Position numbers and translations under genes: made by a program | In this document: positions 8,451-16,685 of the stretch, one piece after another | Layout: every line of letters begins with the position of its first letter | Numbering within the stretch: position 1 is the stretch's first letter | Notes under the pieces: model-generated | Databases searched by the model: none | What the model was told of the DNA's origin: nothing | The model's input: only the letters and a program-made list of their open reading frames with translations | Source of the DNA: an uncultured Caulobacter sp. | GTDB lineage: Bacteria; Pseudomonadota; Alphaproteobacteria; Caulobacterales; Caulobacteraceae | Assembly: GCA_937925635.1 (NCBI GenBank) | Contig: CALALX010000027.1 | Span: 90,301-154,300, forward strand | Length of the DNA: 64,000 nucleotides | Direction of reading: 5' to 3'

Positions 8451-9950
8451 ATGACGACATCGACCTTGAAGGACCGTTCGACCGCGGCCGCGGTGGAGCA
8501 TTTCGACGTGCTGATCGTCGGCGCCGGCATTTCAGGCATCGGCGCGGCCTGGCGGCTTTCGAAGAAGCGGCCCAACGACAGCTTCGTGGTCCTGGAAACG
8601 CTGGACAGCTTCGGCGGCACCTGGCTGACGCACAAATACCCCGGGATCCGGTCCGACAGCGACCTCTACACCTTCGGCTACGACTTCAAGCCCTGGGTCG
8701 GCCCGCCGATCGCCACCGCCCAGGAGATTCTGACCTACATGGGCGAGGTGATCGAGGAGAACGACCTCGGCCGCCACATCCGCTACGGACACGCGATCCG
8801 CAAGGCGACCTGGTCGAGCGCGACCAACCGCTGGACGATCGAGGCGGTGAAGAAGGCCACTGGCGAAACCGTAACCATCACCGCCAGCTTCCTGTGGATG
8901 TGCCAAGGCTACTACCGCCACGACGCCGGCTTCACACCGCAGTGGGAGGGCATGGAGGACTATCAGGGCCAGATCATCCATCCTCAGACCTGGCCGGAAG
9001 ACCTCGACTACAAGGACAAGACCGTCGTCATCATCGGGTCCGGCGCGACCGCCGCGACCGTGTTGCCGGCGATCGCCGACGACTGCAAGCATGTGACCCT
9101 GCTGCAGCGGTCGCCGACCTACTTCATCCCCGGCCGCAACGCCAACGAGTTGGCCGACACGCTGCGTGAGCTGAAGATCGACGAGACCTGGATCCACGAG
9201 ATCGTGCGCCGCAAGCTGCTGCACGATCAGGCCCTGTTCACCGAGCGGTCCTTCAACGAGCCGGAAGTCGTCCGCGACGAACTGCTGGCCGGCGTGCGCG
9301 CCTTCCTCGGCGACGAGGCCGTGAAGGAGCATTTCACGCCGCGATACCGGCCCTGGCGCCAGCGCATCGCCTTCGTCCCCGACGGCGACCTGTTCCAGGC
9401 CGTGATCAAGGGCAAGGCCAGCGTCGTCACCGACGAGATCGACCGCTTCACGCCGGAGGGTATCCGCCTGAAATCGGGTCGCGAGCTCAAGGCCGACATC
9501 ATCGTCTCGGCCACGGGCTTCAACATCAACGCGCTCGGCGACATCGCCTTCGAGATCGACGGCAAGCCCCTCGACTTCCATGACACCGTGACCTGGCGCG
9601 GCATGATGTTCACCGGCGTGCCGAACCTGGTCTGGGTCATGGGCTATTTCCGGGCCAGCTGGACCCTGCGCGCCGACCTCGTGGCCGACTTCGTCTGCCG
9701 GCTGCGGGACCACATGCAGGCGCGGCAGGCGCAAAAGGTCGAGGTCGCGCTCCGGCCGGAAGACGCCGACATGGAACTGCTCGACTGGATTGACACCGAG
9801 AACTTCAATCCCGGCTACCTGCAGCGTGGCGTGCACCTCTGGCCGCGCCGCGGAACCAAGCCCGAATGGCAGCACAGTCAGGACTACTGGACCGAGAAGG
9901 ACCTCATCCCGACCGTCGATCTCGACGACGCCGCCTTCCACTACAGCTAG
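8451..9950 (+). CDS. Flavin-containing (Baeyer-Villiger-type) monooxygenase
   Basis: A 499-residue FAD/NADPH monooxygenase that should insert one oxygen atom into a ketone or similar substrate in the cytoplasm. The FAD Rossmann motif GAGISG is at residues 24-29 and GTW is in the GGTWLTHKYPGIRSDSD segment. The Baeyer-Villiger fingerprint appears as YQGQIIHPQTWPE (Y in place of the usual F), followed by the NADPH motif IGSGATA. The ATG at 8451 is preferred because GGGAGGAG precedes it. The promoter carries an FNR/FixK-like box and a palindrome. Transcription ends at a strong hairpin. Substrate unknown; steroid, terpenoid or aryl ketones are all possible. Confidence 0.88.
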   Translation: MTTSTLKDRSTAAAVEHFDVLIVGAGISGIGAAWRLSKKRPNDSFVVLETLDSFGGTWLTHKYPGIRSDSDLYTFGYDFKPWVGPPIATAQEILTYMGEVIEENDLGRHIRYGHAIRKATWSSATNRWTIEAVKKATGETVTITASFLWMCQGYYRHDAGFTPQWEGMEDYQGQIIHPQTWPEDLDYKDKTVVIIGSGATAATVLPAIADDCKHVTLLQRSPTYFIPGRNANELADTLRELKIDETWIHEIVRRKLLHDQALFTERSFNEPEVVRDELLAGVRAFLGDEAVKEHFTPRYRPWRQRIAFVPDGDLFQAVIKGKASVVTDEIDRFTPEGIRLKSGRELKADIIVSATGFNINALGDIAFEIDGKPLDFHDTVTWRGMMFTGVPNLVWVMGYFRASWTLRADLVADFVCRLRDHMQARQAQKVEVALRPEDADMELLDWIDTENFNPGYLQRGVHLWPRRGTKPEWQHSQDYWTEKDLIPTVDLDDAAFHYS

Positions 9951-9958
9951 GCGAACCG

Positions 9959-9995
9959 CGTCGGTCGCGGGCGAGCCCCTCGCCCGCGGCCGACG
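9959..9995. terminator. Strong hairpin between convergent genes
   Basis: Two 17-nt arms (9959-9975 and 9979-9995) pair with a single T/G mismatch around a 3-nt loop. It lies between the monooxygenase stop and the end of the leftward DUF1801 gene and would act for both strands. No U-tract follows, as is common in such GC-rich genomes. Confidence 0.75.
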
Positions 9996-10001
9996 CCGCC
10001 A

Positions 10002-10415
10002 TCAGCGCGTTCGGCGCGCGAGGTTGAACGCCACGGCTGAACGGATCAGGTCCTTCAGCGCCTCGCCGTCGATGGCCTCGCCCTCGCGGAAATCGATGGC
10101 GCGGCGGGTATTGCCCTCCAGGCTGGAGTTGAACAGGCCCGCGGGATCCTCCAGCGACGCGCCCCTGGCGAAGGTCATCTTCACGGCGGCCTTGTAGATC
10201 TCGCCGGTGGACAGAATGCCGGCGTGCTCCCAGACCGCGACGCCGCCCCATTTCACGGTCTCGATGGCCTCTGGATCGGCCTCGTGGACCAGGGCCCGGA
10301 GGCGGGCCAGCGTCTCGCCCCGCCAGTCGCCCAGCGCCGCGATCTTCGCGTCGATGTGCGCGGCGGCGGCGGCGCCCTCGAGTATCCCGGTCGTTCCGCC
10401 TTCGGTCTTCTTCAT
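10002..10415 (-). CDS. DUF1801 domain protein
   Basis: A 137-residue protein of the DUF1801 (YdhG-like) family, function unknown. The segment ARLRALVHEADPEAIETVKW followed by GG and VWEH is the characteristic core, and a C-terminal RRAIDF-EG pattern with a basic end fits. It is the last gene of a leftward group starting with an ArsR regulator. A second DUF1801 protein lies 18 nt upstream. The two are distant paralogues rather than a split gene, because both contain the VKW core. Confidence 0.75.
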   Translation of the reverse strand: MKKTEGGTTGILEGAAAAAHIDAKIAALGDWRGETLARLRALVHEADPEAIETVKWGGVAVWEHAGILSTGEIYKAAVKMTFARGASLEDPAGLFNSSLEGNTRRAIDFREGEAIDGEALKDLIRSAVAFNLARRTR

Positions 10416-10433
10416 GCGGCGTCGTCTCCCTGC

Positions 10434-10835
10434 TCACATCCGCTCGCCGGGCAGCCGGCTGGCCTGTTTCACCCAGCCGGTGAACCTCGCTTCGCCCAGC
10501 TCGTCGCCCTCATGGACGTGGAAGTAGCGCACGTCCTTCTGTTTGGACCCGACCGGCGGAACCGGGTCGAGCGAGGTGCCCTTGAAGAAGGCGACCTTCA
10601 CGTAGCGGTCGAAGCAATGGAAGCTCAGGAACCAGACGTCCTCCTCGACGCCGTAGAAGGGCGAGTTCCACTTGACCGCCTTCAGCACGCCCGGAACGGC
10701 CTTGACGATGAGCGTGTCGAGCCGGCGGCCGACGTCGCGCTTCCACCCCGGCATGGCGGCGATATAGGCCTGCACCGGCCCGTCGCCGTAACCCTTGGCG
10801 ATCTGGGGGTTGCCGCCTGACAGCAGCTTTGCCAT
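10434..10835 (-). CDS. DUF1801 domain protein (second copy)
   Basis: A 133-residue DUF1801-family protein. The core reads LDTLIVKAVPGVLKAVKW followed by NSPFYGVE and a beta-rich half (WFLSFHCFDRYVKVAFF). It ends with a basic KQASRLPGERM tail. Function is unknown. In many genomes such genes sit beside ArsR plus SRPBCC pairs, as here, but their role has not been settled to my knowledge. The start is 4 nt after the upstream membrane-protein gene ends, so the group is co-transcribed. Confidence 0.75.
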   Translation of the reverse strand: MAKLLSGGNPQIAKGYGDGPVQAYIAAMPGWKRDVGRRLDTLIVKAVPGVLKAVKWNSPFYGVEEDVWFLSFHCFDRYVKVAFFKGTSLDPVPPVGSKQKDVRYFHVHEGDELGEARFTGWVKQASRLPGERM

Positions 10836-10839
10836 CGCG

Positions 10840-11055
10840 TCACCCCTTCGCCCCGGCGCGGCCCTTCGAAACGTAGGGCAGCACGAACATGTAGAGGCCG
10901 CTGCACAGCAGCAGGATGAGCGGAACCAGCGCGAAGAGGCCGAGCCAGGCCGGCGGCGTCCCCTGGGTCATGACGACGATGTAGGTGATGACGCCGAGGG
11001 TGAAGGCGATCGACATCCAGCGGTGAAACTGCCGGATCAACACGTTCCAGTTCAT
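10840..11055 (-). CDS. Small two-helix membrane protein
   Basis: A 71-residue protein with two hydrophobic helices (about residues 14-30 and 37-60), a WNVLIRQFHRWMSIAF start and a basic C-terminus (KGRAGAKG). The His/Arg-rich amphipathic N-terminus followed by two helices resembles small DUF-type inner-membrane proteins found beside SRPBCC genes. No family was named with confidence. GGGAGAG precedes the ATG. It lies in the ArsR operon between the SRPBCC gene and the DUF1801 genes. Confidence 0.65.
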   Translation of the reverse strand: MNWNVLIRQFHRWMSIAFTLGVITYIVVMTQGTPPAWLGLFALVPLILLLCSGLYMFVLPYVSKGRAGAKG

Positions 11056-11092
11056 GGGACTCTCCCTGTCGTGCCGTTCGAAGGTCGCTCGC

Positions 11093-11518
11093 TCAAGGCG
11101 TTCGCGCCAGAAGCTCTTCGAGGTTGGCCAGGAACCTCGCCCAGCCCGCCTGCGCGCCGCCGAACGCCTGCTTCTGATTCGGCCGGAAGCCCGTCTGCTC
11201 CATGCGCAGATGCGTGCCCGAGGCCGTCGGCGTCAGCGTGAAGGTCACCACGCTTCGAAGCGAGAAGGCCGGGTCGTCGTGATCGTGGTTCCAGCTGTAG
11301 GACAGCCTGTGGGGCGGCTCGACCGCCAGCACCTCGCAGTCCAGGATCCCGCCCCACTCCCCGCGCAGCTTGAAGCCGTGGCCGACCACCGGTTCGAAAT
11401 CGTTGCTCATCAGCCAGGCTTCGATCAGGTGCGGCTGCGTCAGCGCCCGCCAGAGCTTTTCCGGCGGATAGGGGATGTCGCGCTCGACGACGACGGAACG
11501 GGTGTCGGGGGCGGTCAC
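11093..11518 (-). CDS. SRPBCC/AHSA1-like domain protein
   Basis: A 141-residue single-domain protein of the START-like SRPBCC superfamily (AHSA1/Aha1-like, cd07814 type). The opening VVVERDIPYPPEKLWRALT is the typical first strand and helix. WLMSNDFEP, then LSYSW and THLRMEQTGF follow in the family order, ending in a long helix (GWARFLANLEELL). Such proteins bind small hydrophobic ligands; the ligand here is unknown. The start overlaps the ArsR stop (ATGA), a pairing seen in many bacteria. Confidence 0.85.
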   Translation of the reverse strand: MTAPDTRSVVVERDIPYPPEKLWRALTQPHLIEAWLMSNDFEPVVGHGFKLRGEWGGILDCEVLAVEPPHRLSYSWNHDHDDPAFSLRSVVTFTLTPTASGTHLRMEQTGFRPNQKQAFGGAQAGWARFLANLEELLARTP

Positions 11519-11838
11519 TGGTCCATCCTCCTGAGCAGATCCTCAAGCCGGTCAAATCGGCCCTCCCAGAACCCGGTCATCTGATGCGTCCAGTCGACCA
11601 GCGGTCCGAGCGCGCCGGGCCGCGCGCTGTAGTGGGTCTGTCGCCCCGCCGGCCGATCCAGCACCAGCCCCGCCTGCTTCAGCACGCCGAGGTGTTTGGA
11701 CACCGCCGGCTGGGAGACGCCGGCCCGAGCCGTCAAGGCCCCGACCGTCTGCTCACCCTCGCGGCACAGGCGCTCAAAGATCGCCCGCCGCGTTGGATCG
11801 GCGAGGGTTCGAAACAGCATGTCCTGGTCGGCCGACAT
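11515..11838 (-). CDS. ArsR-family transcriptional regulator
   Basis: A 107-residue winged-helix repressor from the start chosen at 11838 (MSADQDMLFRTLADPTRR). An in-frame ATG at 11874 would add 12 residues but has no visible ribosome-binding site. The recognition helix region is GVSQPAVSKHLGVLKQAGLV, and the wing follows (RQTHYSARP). No cysteine metal site of the ArsR/SmtB kind is seen in the helix before the HTH, so it is probably not a metal sensor. It heads a leftward operon with SRPBCC and DUF1801 genes and probably controls itself. Confidence 0.88.
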   Translation of the reverse strand: MSADQDMLFRTLADPTRRAIFERLCREGEQTVGALTARAGVSQPAVSKHLGVLKQAGLVLDRPAGRQTHYSARPGALGPLVDWTHQMTGFWEGRFDRLEDLLRRMDQ

Positions 11839-11869
11839 CGAGATCAATAATTCCCCGGCTATGAAACCA

Positions 11870-11891
11870 CTCATAACCAGAGAGATATGAG
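11870..11891. promoter_or_regulatory. Inverted repeat between the ArsR and SDR genes
   Basis: CTCATA and TATGAG are separated by 10 nt. The dyad sits in the AT-richer gap in front of the ArsR gene and about 100 nt before the divergent SDR gene. It could be the ArsR operator. If the longer ArsR start were used, half of it would be coding. Confidence 0.35.
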
Positions 11892-11989
11892 ACGGTCAAG
11901 CTCGTCTCCATGCCCGGCGAGCGCTTTTCCTGCTTTCTTGCCCTACGGTCAGGCAGGGATAGTCGTGGAAGACACGAGGGAGTCCGCCC

Positions 11990-12763
11990 ATGGCCTATCC
12001 GTTGCCCAACGCCTCGATCGACCTGACCGGCCAGATCGCGCTGGTGACAGGCGCATCCTCCGGCCTCGGCCGGCGGTTCGCAAAGGTCCTGGCCCGCCAG
12101 GGAGCCAAGGTGGCGATCACGGGGCGGCGTCTGGACCGTCTCGAAGCCCTGGCCGCGGAAATCGCCGCCGACGGCGGAACCGCCGCGGCGCTGCAGCTGG
12201 ACGTGACCGACACGGACCAGCTTCTGAGCCTGTTCGACCGGGCCGAGGCGGCGCTGGGGCCCGTCGACATCCTGGTCAACAATGCCGGCATCCCGGACGC
12301 CCAGCGGGCCACGAAGATGTCGATCGAGCTGATCGACAACGTGCTTGGCACCAACGTGCGCGCGCCCTGGATCCTGGCGACCGAATTCGCCAAGCGCCGG
12401 CTTGAGGCCAAGCGCCCCGGCCGGATCATCAACATCGCGTCGATGGCCGCCTACAGCTATCGCGGCGAGGGCGCGGCGCTCTATTCGGTGAGTAAGGCGG
12501 CGGTGGTGCGCATGACCGAGGCGCTGGCCGTCGAGTGGTCGAAGTTCCACATCAACGTCAACGCCATCGCACCGGGGGCCTTCGCCTCGGAGATGATGGA
12601 CGGCATGCTGGAGCGGATGGGCGATATCAGTCAGCATATGCCGCGCCGGCGGATCGGCGATCCCGCCCAGCTCGACAGCACCCTGCTCTATCTCTGCTCG
12701 CCCGCCTCCGACGCCGTCACCGGGACCTCGATCAAGGTCGACGACGGCCAGGGCGGGCGCTGA
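11990..12763 (+). CDS. Short-chain dehydrogenase/reductase
   Basis: A 257-residue NAD(P)-dependent oxidoreductase with a full classical SDR set: the cofactor motif GASSGLG from residue 21, NNAG in the fourth strand, and the triad S151, Y165 and K169 (YSVSK). The 3-oxoacyl/alcohol substrate cannot be told. It starts a rightward catabolic run (SDR, GST, acyl-CoA dehydrogenase, acyl-CoA ligase) and is 34 nt before the GST gene. The C-terminal GTSIKVDDGQGGR is normal for the family. Confidence 0.92.
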   Translation: MAYPLPNASIDLTGQIALVTGASSGLGRRFAKVLARQGAKVAITGRRLDRLEALAAEIAADGGTAAALQLDVTDTDQLLSLFDRAEAALGPVDILVNNAGIPDAQRATKMSIELIDNVLGTNVRAPWILATEFAKRRLEAKRPGRIINIASMAAYSYRGEGAALYSVSKAAVVRMTEALAVEWSKFHINVNAIAPGAFASEMMDGMLERMGDISQHMPRRRIGDPAQLDSTLLYLCSPASDAVTGTSIKVDDGQGGR

Positions 12764-12797
12764 CCGACAAGAAGACGATCACCAGGAAGGAACGACC

Positions 12798-13415
12798 ATG
12801 AAGCTCTACACCTCGATGGGTCCCAACCCGCACATGGTCCGCATGTTCGCGGCCGAGAAGGGCCTGTCGCTGCCGATGGTCGAGGTCGACCTGATGGGCG
12901 GCGAGAACCGTCGCCCGCCCTACAGCGAGGCGGTCAACGTCGCCGGCCAGACTCCCGCGCTCGAACTGGAGGACGGCACGAAGATCACCGAGATCACGGT
13001 CATCTGCGAGTACCTTGAGGAAAAGCATCCCTCTCCCGCCCTGATCGGCTCAACGCCGGAGGAGCGCGCCGAAACGCGGATGTGGACCCGCCGCATCGAC
13101 CTCAACATCTGCGAGCCCATGACCAACGGCTTCCGCGCCGCCGAGGGCCGCCGCATCTTCGAGAACCGCATGAAGCTGGTCGGCGCCGAGGGCGCGGCCG
13201 AGCTGAAGGCCATCGCAAAGGACCGGCTGATCTGGCTCGACGGCCAGCTGAAGGGCCGCCAGTTCATCTGCGGCGACCGCTTCAGCCTGGCCGACGTGCT
13301 GCTGTTCGCCTTCCTCGCCTTCGGCGCCCAGGTCGGCCAACCGATTCCCGACGAGGCCGGCTGGGTGAAGGACTGGTTCGCGCGCGTCGGCGCCCGGCCG
13401 TCCGCCGCCGCCTGA
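12798..13415 (+). CDS. Glutathione S-transferase family protein
   Basis: A 205-residue protein with the two GST domains. The N-terminal thioredoxin-like half begins MKLYTSMGPNPHMVRMFAAEKG and contains the cis-Pro site (GQTPALELEDG) with TEITVICEYLEE binding the glutathione gamma-glutamyl group. The all-helical C-terminal half has FICGDRFSLADVLLF. The Ser of YTSMGPNP could be the catalytic residue. AGGAAGGA precedes the ATG. It is placed between an SDR and an acyl-CoA dehydrogenase, which suggests a catabolic rather than a stress role (inference). Confidence 0.9.
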   Translation: MKLYTSMGPNPHMVRMFAAEKGLSLPMVEVDLMGGENRRPPYSEAVNVAGQTPALELEDGTKITEITVICEYLEEKHPSPALIGSTPEERAETRMWTRRIDLNICEPMTNGFRAAEGRRIFENRMKLVGAEGAAELKAIAKDRLIWLDGQLKGRQFICGDRFSLADVLLFAFLAFGAQVGQPIPDEAGWVKDWFARVGARPSAAA

Positions 13416-13452
13416 CACCGATCAAAGAAAAGACAGATAGGGAGACGCCAGG

Positions 13453-14688
13453 ATGGCGATCGATTTCGAGATTCCGGCGGAGGCCAAGGCCATCCGTGAG
13501 AAGGTCCGCCAGTGGGTGAACGACGAGTGCCGCCCAGCCGAAAAGCGGCTGCTGGACGGCGAGGACTTCAAGACCGTGCTCGGCGAGCTGCGCGCCAAGG
13601 CGCGCGCCCAGGGCCTCTGGTGCCCGTTCATCCCCAAGGAGCATGGCGGCATGGGCCTTGGCCCGCTCGCCAACGCCCTGGTGCAGATGGAGCTCGGCGA
13701 GAGCTACCTGGGGGCGTTGTCGCTCAACACCCAGGGCCCCGATGACGCCACCATGATGACGCTGCTGGCGCACGGCACCGAGTACCAGAAGGAGAAGTTC
13801 CTCAAGCCGTTGCTGAACGGCGAGAAGCGCATCTGCTATTCGATGACCGAGAAGGCCGCCGGCGCCGACGCCACCGGCATGCGCACCACCGCGGTCAAGG
13901 ACGGCAACGAGAACTACATCCTCAACGGCGAGAAGTGGTTCAGCTCGGCCGCTTCGGTGGCCGACATCGCGCTGGTCATGGCCCGCACCGACCCGGACGC
14001 GCCGCGCCACCAGCAGTTCTCGACCTTCATCGTCGAGCTGCCCAACCCCGGCTACCGCATTGTCCGGGACATCGAGACGATGGCCGCTCATGGTCCGCTG
14101 TCGCACGTCCTCGGCGGCGGCCACTCCGAGGTCGAGATCAAGGATCTCGTCATCCCGGCCGAGAACCTGCTGGGCGGCGAGGGCAACGGCTTCAACATGG
14201 GCCAGCACCGTCTCGCCTATGGCCGCCTGCGCCACGGCATGCACAATGTCGCCATGGCCCAGCGCGCCCTTGACCTGGCCGTGGAGCATGTGACCAAGCG
14301 CTCGACCTTCGGCAAGCCGCTCAGCGAGCGGCAGGGCGTCCAGTTCATGCTCGCCGACTGCGCGCAGGACATCTACATCGCCCGGTTGATGCTGCTGCAC
14401 ATCGCCTACAAGGCGGAGAAGGGCCTCGACCTGCGCCAGGAGAACGGCATCGCCAAGGTGTTCCTGGCCAACATGGTGCATCGGGTGGTCGACACCGCCA
14501 TCCAGCTTCACGGCGCGCTCGGCTATTCCATGGATACGCCGCTGGCCCGCTGGTACACGCACATCCGGTCGCAGCGTCTGGTCGACGGGCCGGACGAGGT
14601 CCATCGCTGGACCACGGGCCGCAACGTGATCAAGGCCTTCCAGCAGCATGGCACGACCGCCTCGGCGGTCGGCGGCGATCTGCTCTGA
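13453..14688 (+). CDS. Acyl-CoA dehydrogenase family protein
   Basis: A 411-residue FAD-dependent acyl-CoA dehydrogenase of the ACAD superfamily. The all-helical N-terminal third, the middle strand domain (YSMTEKAAGADATGMRTTA, WFSSAA) and the C-terminal helical domain (RSTFGKPLSERQGVQF, LHGALGYSMDTPLA, DGPDEVHRW) are in order. It lies 37 nt after the GST gene and is followed by a hairpin, then by an acyl-CoA ligase. It should introduce an alpha,beta double bond into an acyl-CoA; chain type unknown. It is one of five such genes in the window. Confidence 0.93.
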   Translation: MAIDFEIPAEAKAIREKVRQWVNDECRPAEKRLLDGEDFKTVLGELRAKARAQGLWCPFIPKEHGGMGLGPLANALVQMELGESYLGALSLNTQGPDDATMMTLLAHGTEYQKEKFLKPLLNGEKRICYSMTEKAAGADATGMRTTAVKDGNENYILNGEKWFSSAASVADIALVMARTDPDAPRHQQFSTFIVELPNPGYRIVRDIETMAAHGPLSHVLGGGHSEVEIKDLVIPAENLLGGEGNGFNMGQHRLAYGRLRHGMHNVAMAQRALDLAVEHVTKRSTFGKPLSERQGVQFMLADCAQDIYIARLMLLHIAYKAEKGLDLRQENGIAKVFLANMVHRVVDTAIQLHGALGYSMDTPLARWYTHIRSQRLVDGPDEVHRWTTGRNVIKAFQQHGTTASAVGGDLL

Positions 14689-14699
14689 CGGTCTAGGAA

Positions 14700-14729
14700 C
14701 CGCCGCGTCCGCCAACGAGGACGCGGCGG
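14700..14729. terminator. Hairpin after the acyl-CoA dehydrogenase gene
   Basis: Perfect 11-bp arms (14700-14710 and 14719-14729) flank an 8-nt loop, 11 nt after the stop codon. It may end or reduce transcription before the ligase gene at 14799. Confidence 0.65.
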
Positions 14730-14798
14730 CCGACTTCGAATACGGCGAGTCCGGCGAAAGATCGGACCGCGGGGAAACGCGACAACGGGAGACGACGG

Positions 14799-16505
14799 GT
14801 GCACTACGCGGAACTGGAACAGGCCTGGGCCGAACTGACGGCGCCAGGGCAGCCGTTCGAGATCACCACCATCGCGGTGCGCGGCGCGCCGATCCGCACC
14901 TTCGCCGCCGCGCCGCCCGACATCCGCGCCCTGTGGCTGTCCACGCTGCAGTTCGCCGACCGCGACTACCTCGTCTACGAGGACGAGCGCATCACCTATG
15001 GCGAGGCGCACCGTCAGGTGGCGGCCGTCGCCAACTGGCTGATGGACCAGGGGGTGAAGCCCGGCGACCGCGTGGCCATCGCCATGCGCAACTACCCCGA
15101 ATGGATGCTGATCTACTGGGCCGGCGTGTCGATCGGCGTCGCCGTGGTCGGCATGAACGCCTGGTGGACGGCGGCCGAGATGGCTTACGGCTTGAAGGAC
15201 TCCGCGCCGAAGGTGGTGTTCGCCGACGCCGAGCGGATCGCCCGCATCGCCGAACAGCCCGACATGCTCGGCGGCGCGAAGCTGGTCGCGGTCCGGGCCG
15301 AGACGCCCGCCGGGGCCGCGCCCTGGGCCGAGGTTCTGGCGCGAGGCGGCGATCTGCCCATGGTCACGATCGACCCCGACGCCGACGCCTGCATCTTCTA
15401 CACCTCGGGCACCACCGGGTTCCCGAAGGGCGCCCAGCTGACCCAGCGCGGCTGCGTCAACAATCTGATGAACATGATGTTCGCCGGCCAGGTCACCGCC
15501 CTGGCGACAGCGCGCGGCACCGGCGTCATGCCCGACCCGGATGCGCCGGTCCCGATCCCGGTGACGCTGGTCACCACGCCGCTGTTCCACGTGACGGCCA
15601 ACAACTGCGGCGCCTACGCCACGACCGCGGCGGGCGGCAAGATGGTGCTCATGTATCGCTGGGACGCGGGCGAGGCCCTGAAGCTGATCGAGCGCGAGAA
15701 GGTCACGACCGTCAGCGGCGTGCCGGTCATGGCCCGCGAACTGGTCACCCATCCGGACTTTGGCAAGTACGACACCTCCAGCCTGATGTCGGTCGGCGGC
15801 GGCGGCGCGCAGATCCAGCCGGACCTCGTCGACAAGATCGAGAAGACCGTCGCCACGGCCAGGCCCAACACCGGCTACGGCATGACCGAGACCTGCGGGA
15901 TCATCACCTCGATCAGCGGCGACTTCTTCGTCGACAAGCCGGCCAGCTGCGGCCGAGCGATGCCCAGCTTCGAGGCCAAGGTCGTCGACGATGCCGGAAA
16001 CGAACTACCCGCGGGGCAGCCGGGCGAGCTGTGGGTCCGCGGCGCCTCGGTGATCAAGGGCTACATCAACCGCCCCGACGCCACCGCCGAGAGCATCACC
16101 GACGGCTGGTTGCACACCGGCGACGTCGCCCGCATCGACGAGGACGGCTTCATCTTCCTGGTCGACCGCAAGAAGGACATGGTCCTGCGCGGCGGAGAGA
16201 ACGTCTATTGCGCCGAGGTCGAGGCCAACCTCCACCACCACGCCGCCGTGGCCGAGTGCTGCGCCTTCGGGGTGCCGGACGCGCGCCTGGGCGAGGAGGT
16301 CGGCGTCGCGGTCGTGCTCCGCGCCGGAGAGACCGTCACGCCGGCGGCGCTGCGCGAGCATTGCATCGCCCTGGCCGCCCGGCACAAGGCGCCGCGATAC
16401 ATCTGGATGCGTGACGAACCCCTGCCCCGCAACGCCAGCGGCAAGTTCCTGCGCCGCGAACTGCGAGACGGTCTGAAGGTCGAGGACGCCGCCGACCTCG
16501 CCTAG
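14799..16505 (+). CDS. AMP-dependent acyl-CoA synthetase/ligase
   Basis: A 568-residue adenylate-forming enzyme that activates a carboxylic acid to its CoA thioester. Motifs in order are IFYTSGTTGFPKGA (P-loop), YGMTETCG, GWLHTGDVARIDEDGF, and the C-terminal lysine region PRNASGKFLRREL. A GTG start is used, with GGGAGACGACGG before it. The stop codon TAG is the first triplet of a dispersed repeat (16503-16616). It probably feeds the neighbouring acyl-CoA dehydrogenases; medium- or long-chain and aryl acids are all possible substrates. Confidence 0.93.
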   Translation: MHYAELEQAWAELTAPGQPFEITTIAVRGAPIRTFAAAPPDIRALWLSTLQFADRDYLVYEDERITYGEAHRQVAAVANWLMDQGVKPGDRVAIAMRNYPEWMLIYWAGVSIGVAVVGMNAWWTAAEMAYGLKDSAPKVVFADAERIARIAEQPDMLGGAKLVAVRAETPAGAAPWAEVLARGGDLPMVTIDPDADACIFYTSGTTGFPKGAQLTQRGCVNNLMNMMFAGQVTALATARGTGVMPDPDAPVPIPVTLVTTPLFHVTANNCGAYATTAAGGKMVLMYRWDAGEALKLIEREKVTTVSGVPVMARELVTHPDFGKYDTSSLMSVGGGGAQIQPDLVDKIEKTVATARPNTGYGMTETCGIITSISGDFFVDKPASCGRAMPSFEAKVVDDAGNELPAGQPGELWVRGASVIKGYINRPDATAESITDGWLHTGDVARIDEDGFIFLVDRKKDMVLRGGENVYCAEVEANLHHHAAVAECCAFGVPDARLGEEVGVAVVLRAGETVTPAALREHCIALAARHKAPRYIWMRDEPLPRNASGKFLRRELRDGLKVEDAADLA

Positions 16506-16616
16506 AGCACGATGGCATCAGACGGAATCGTCTGATGGCTGAAGCGTGCTCTAGAATCAAAGCTGTAGAGCCTGATTCAGGGTTCAGATTGTTCCATCTG
16601 AACCCATCAGCCTCTG
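16503..16616 (+). repeat. Double-hairpin dispersed repeat, copy 1
   Basis: This is one of three copies of an element of about 113 bp (others at 38379-38491, inverted, and 49792-49905). It has two hairpins joined by an AT-rich spacer (about 16555-16566). The first is closed by TAGAGCACG and CGTGCTCTA with an inner ATCAGACG/CGTCTGAT stem. The second is closed by TAGAGCCTGAT and has an inner GTTCAGAT/ATCTGAAC stem. The last outer arm is degenerate here (CCTCTG). The first three bases form the stop codon of the upstream ligase. Confidence 0.9.
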
Positions 16617-16685
16617 GCCACGGCCCTTGTGGAACACTGTTCGAAGGCCTTTCCTGGGGTCAACAAGAAGCGTGGGGAGAGCGCA

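Noticed and set aside
10002..10835. The two DUF1801 genes as one frameshifted gene
   Set aside because: Each has its own start, stop and complete core with the VKW motif, so they are separate genes.
10002..11838. ArsR/SRPBCC/DUF1801 group as a toxin-antitoxin system
   Set aside because: SRPBCC and DUF1801 proteins beside ArsR are widespread and nothing in the sequences shows a toxin fold.
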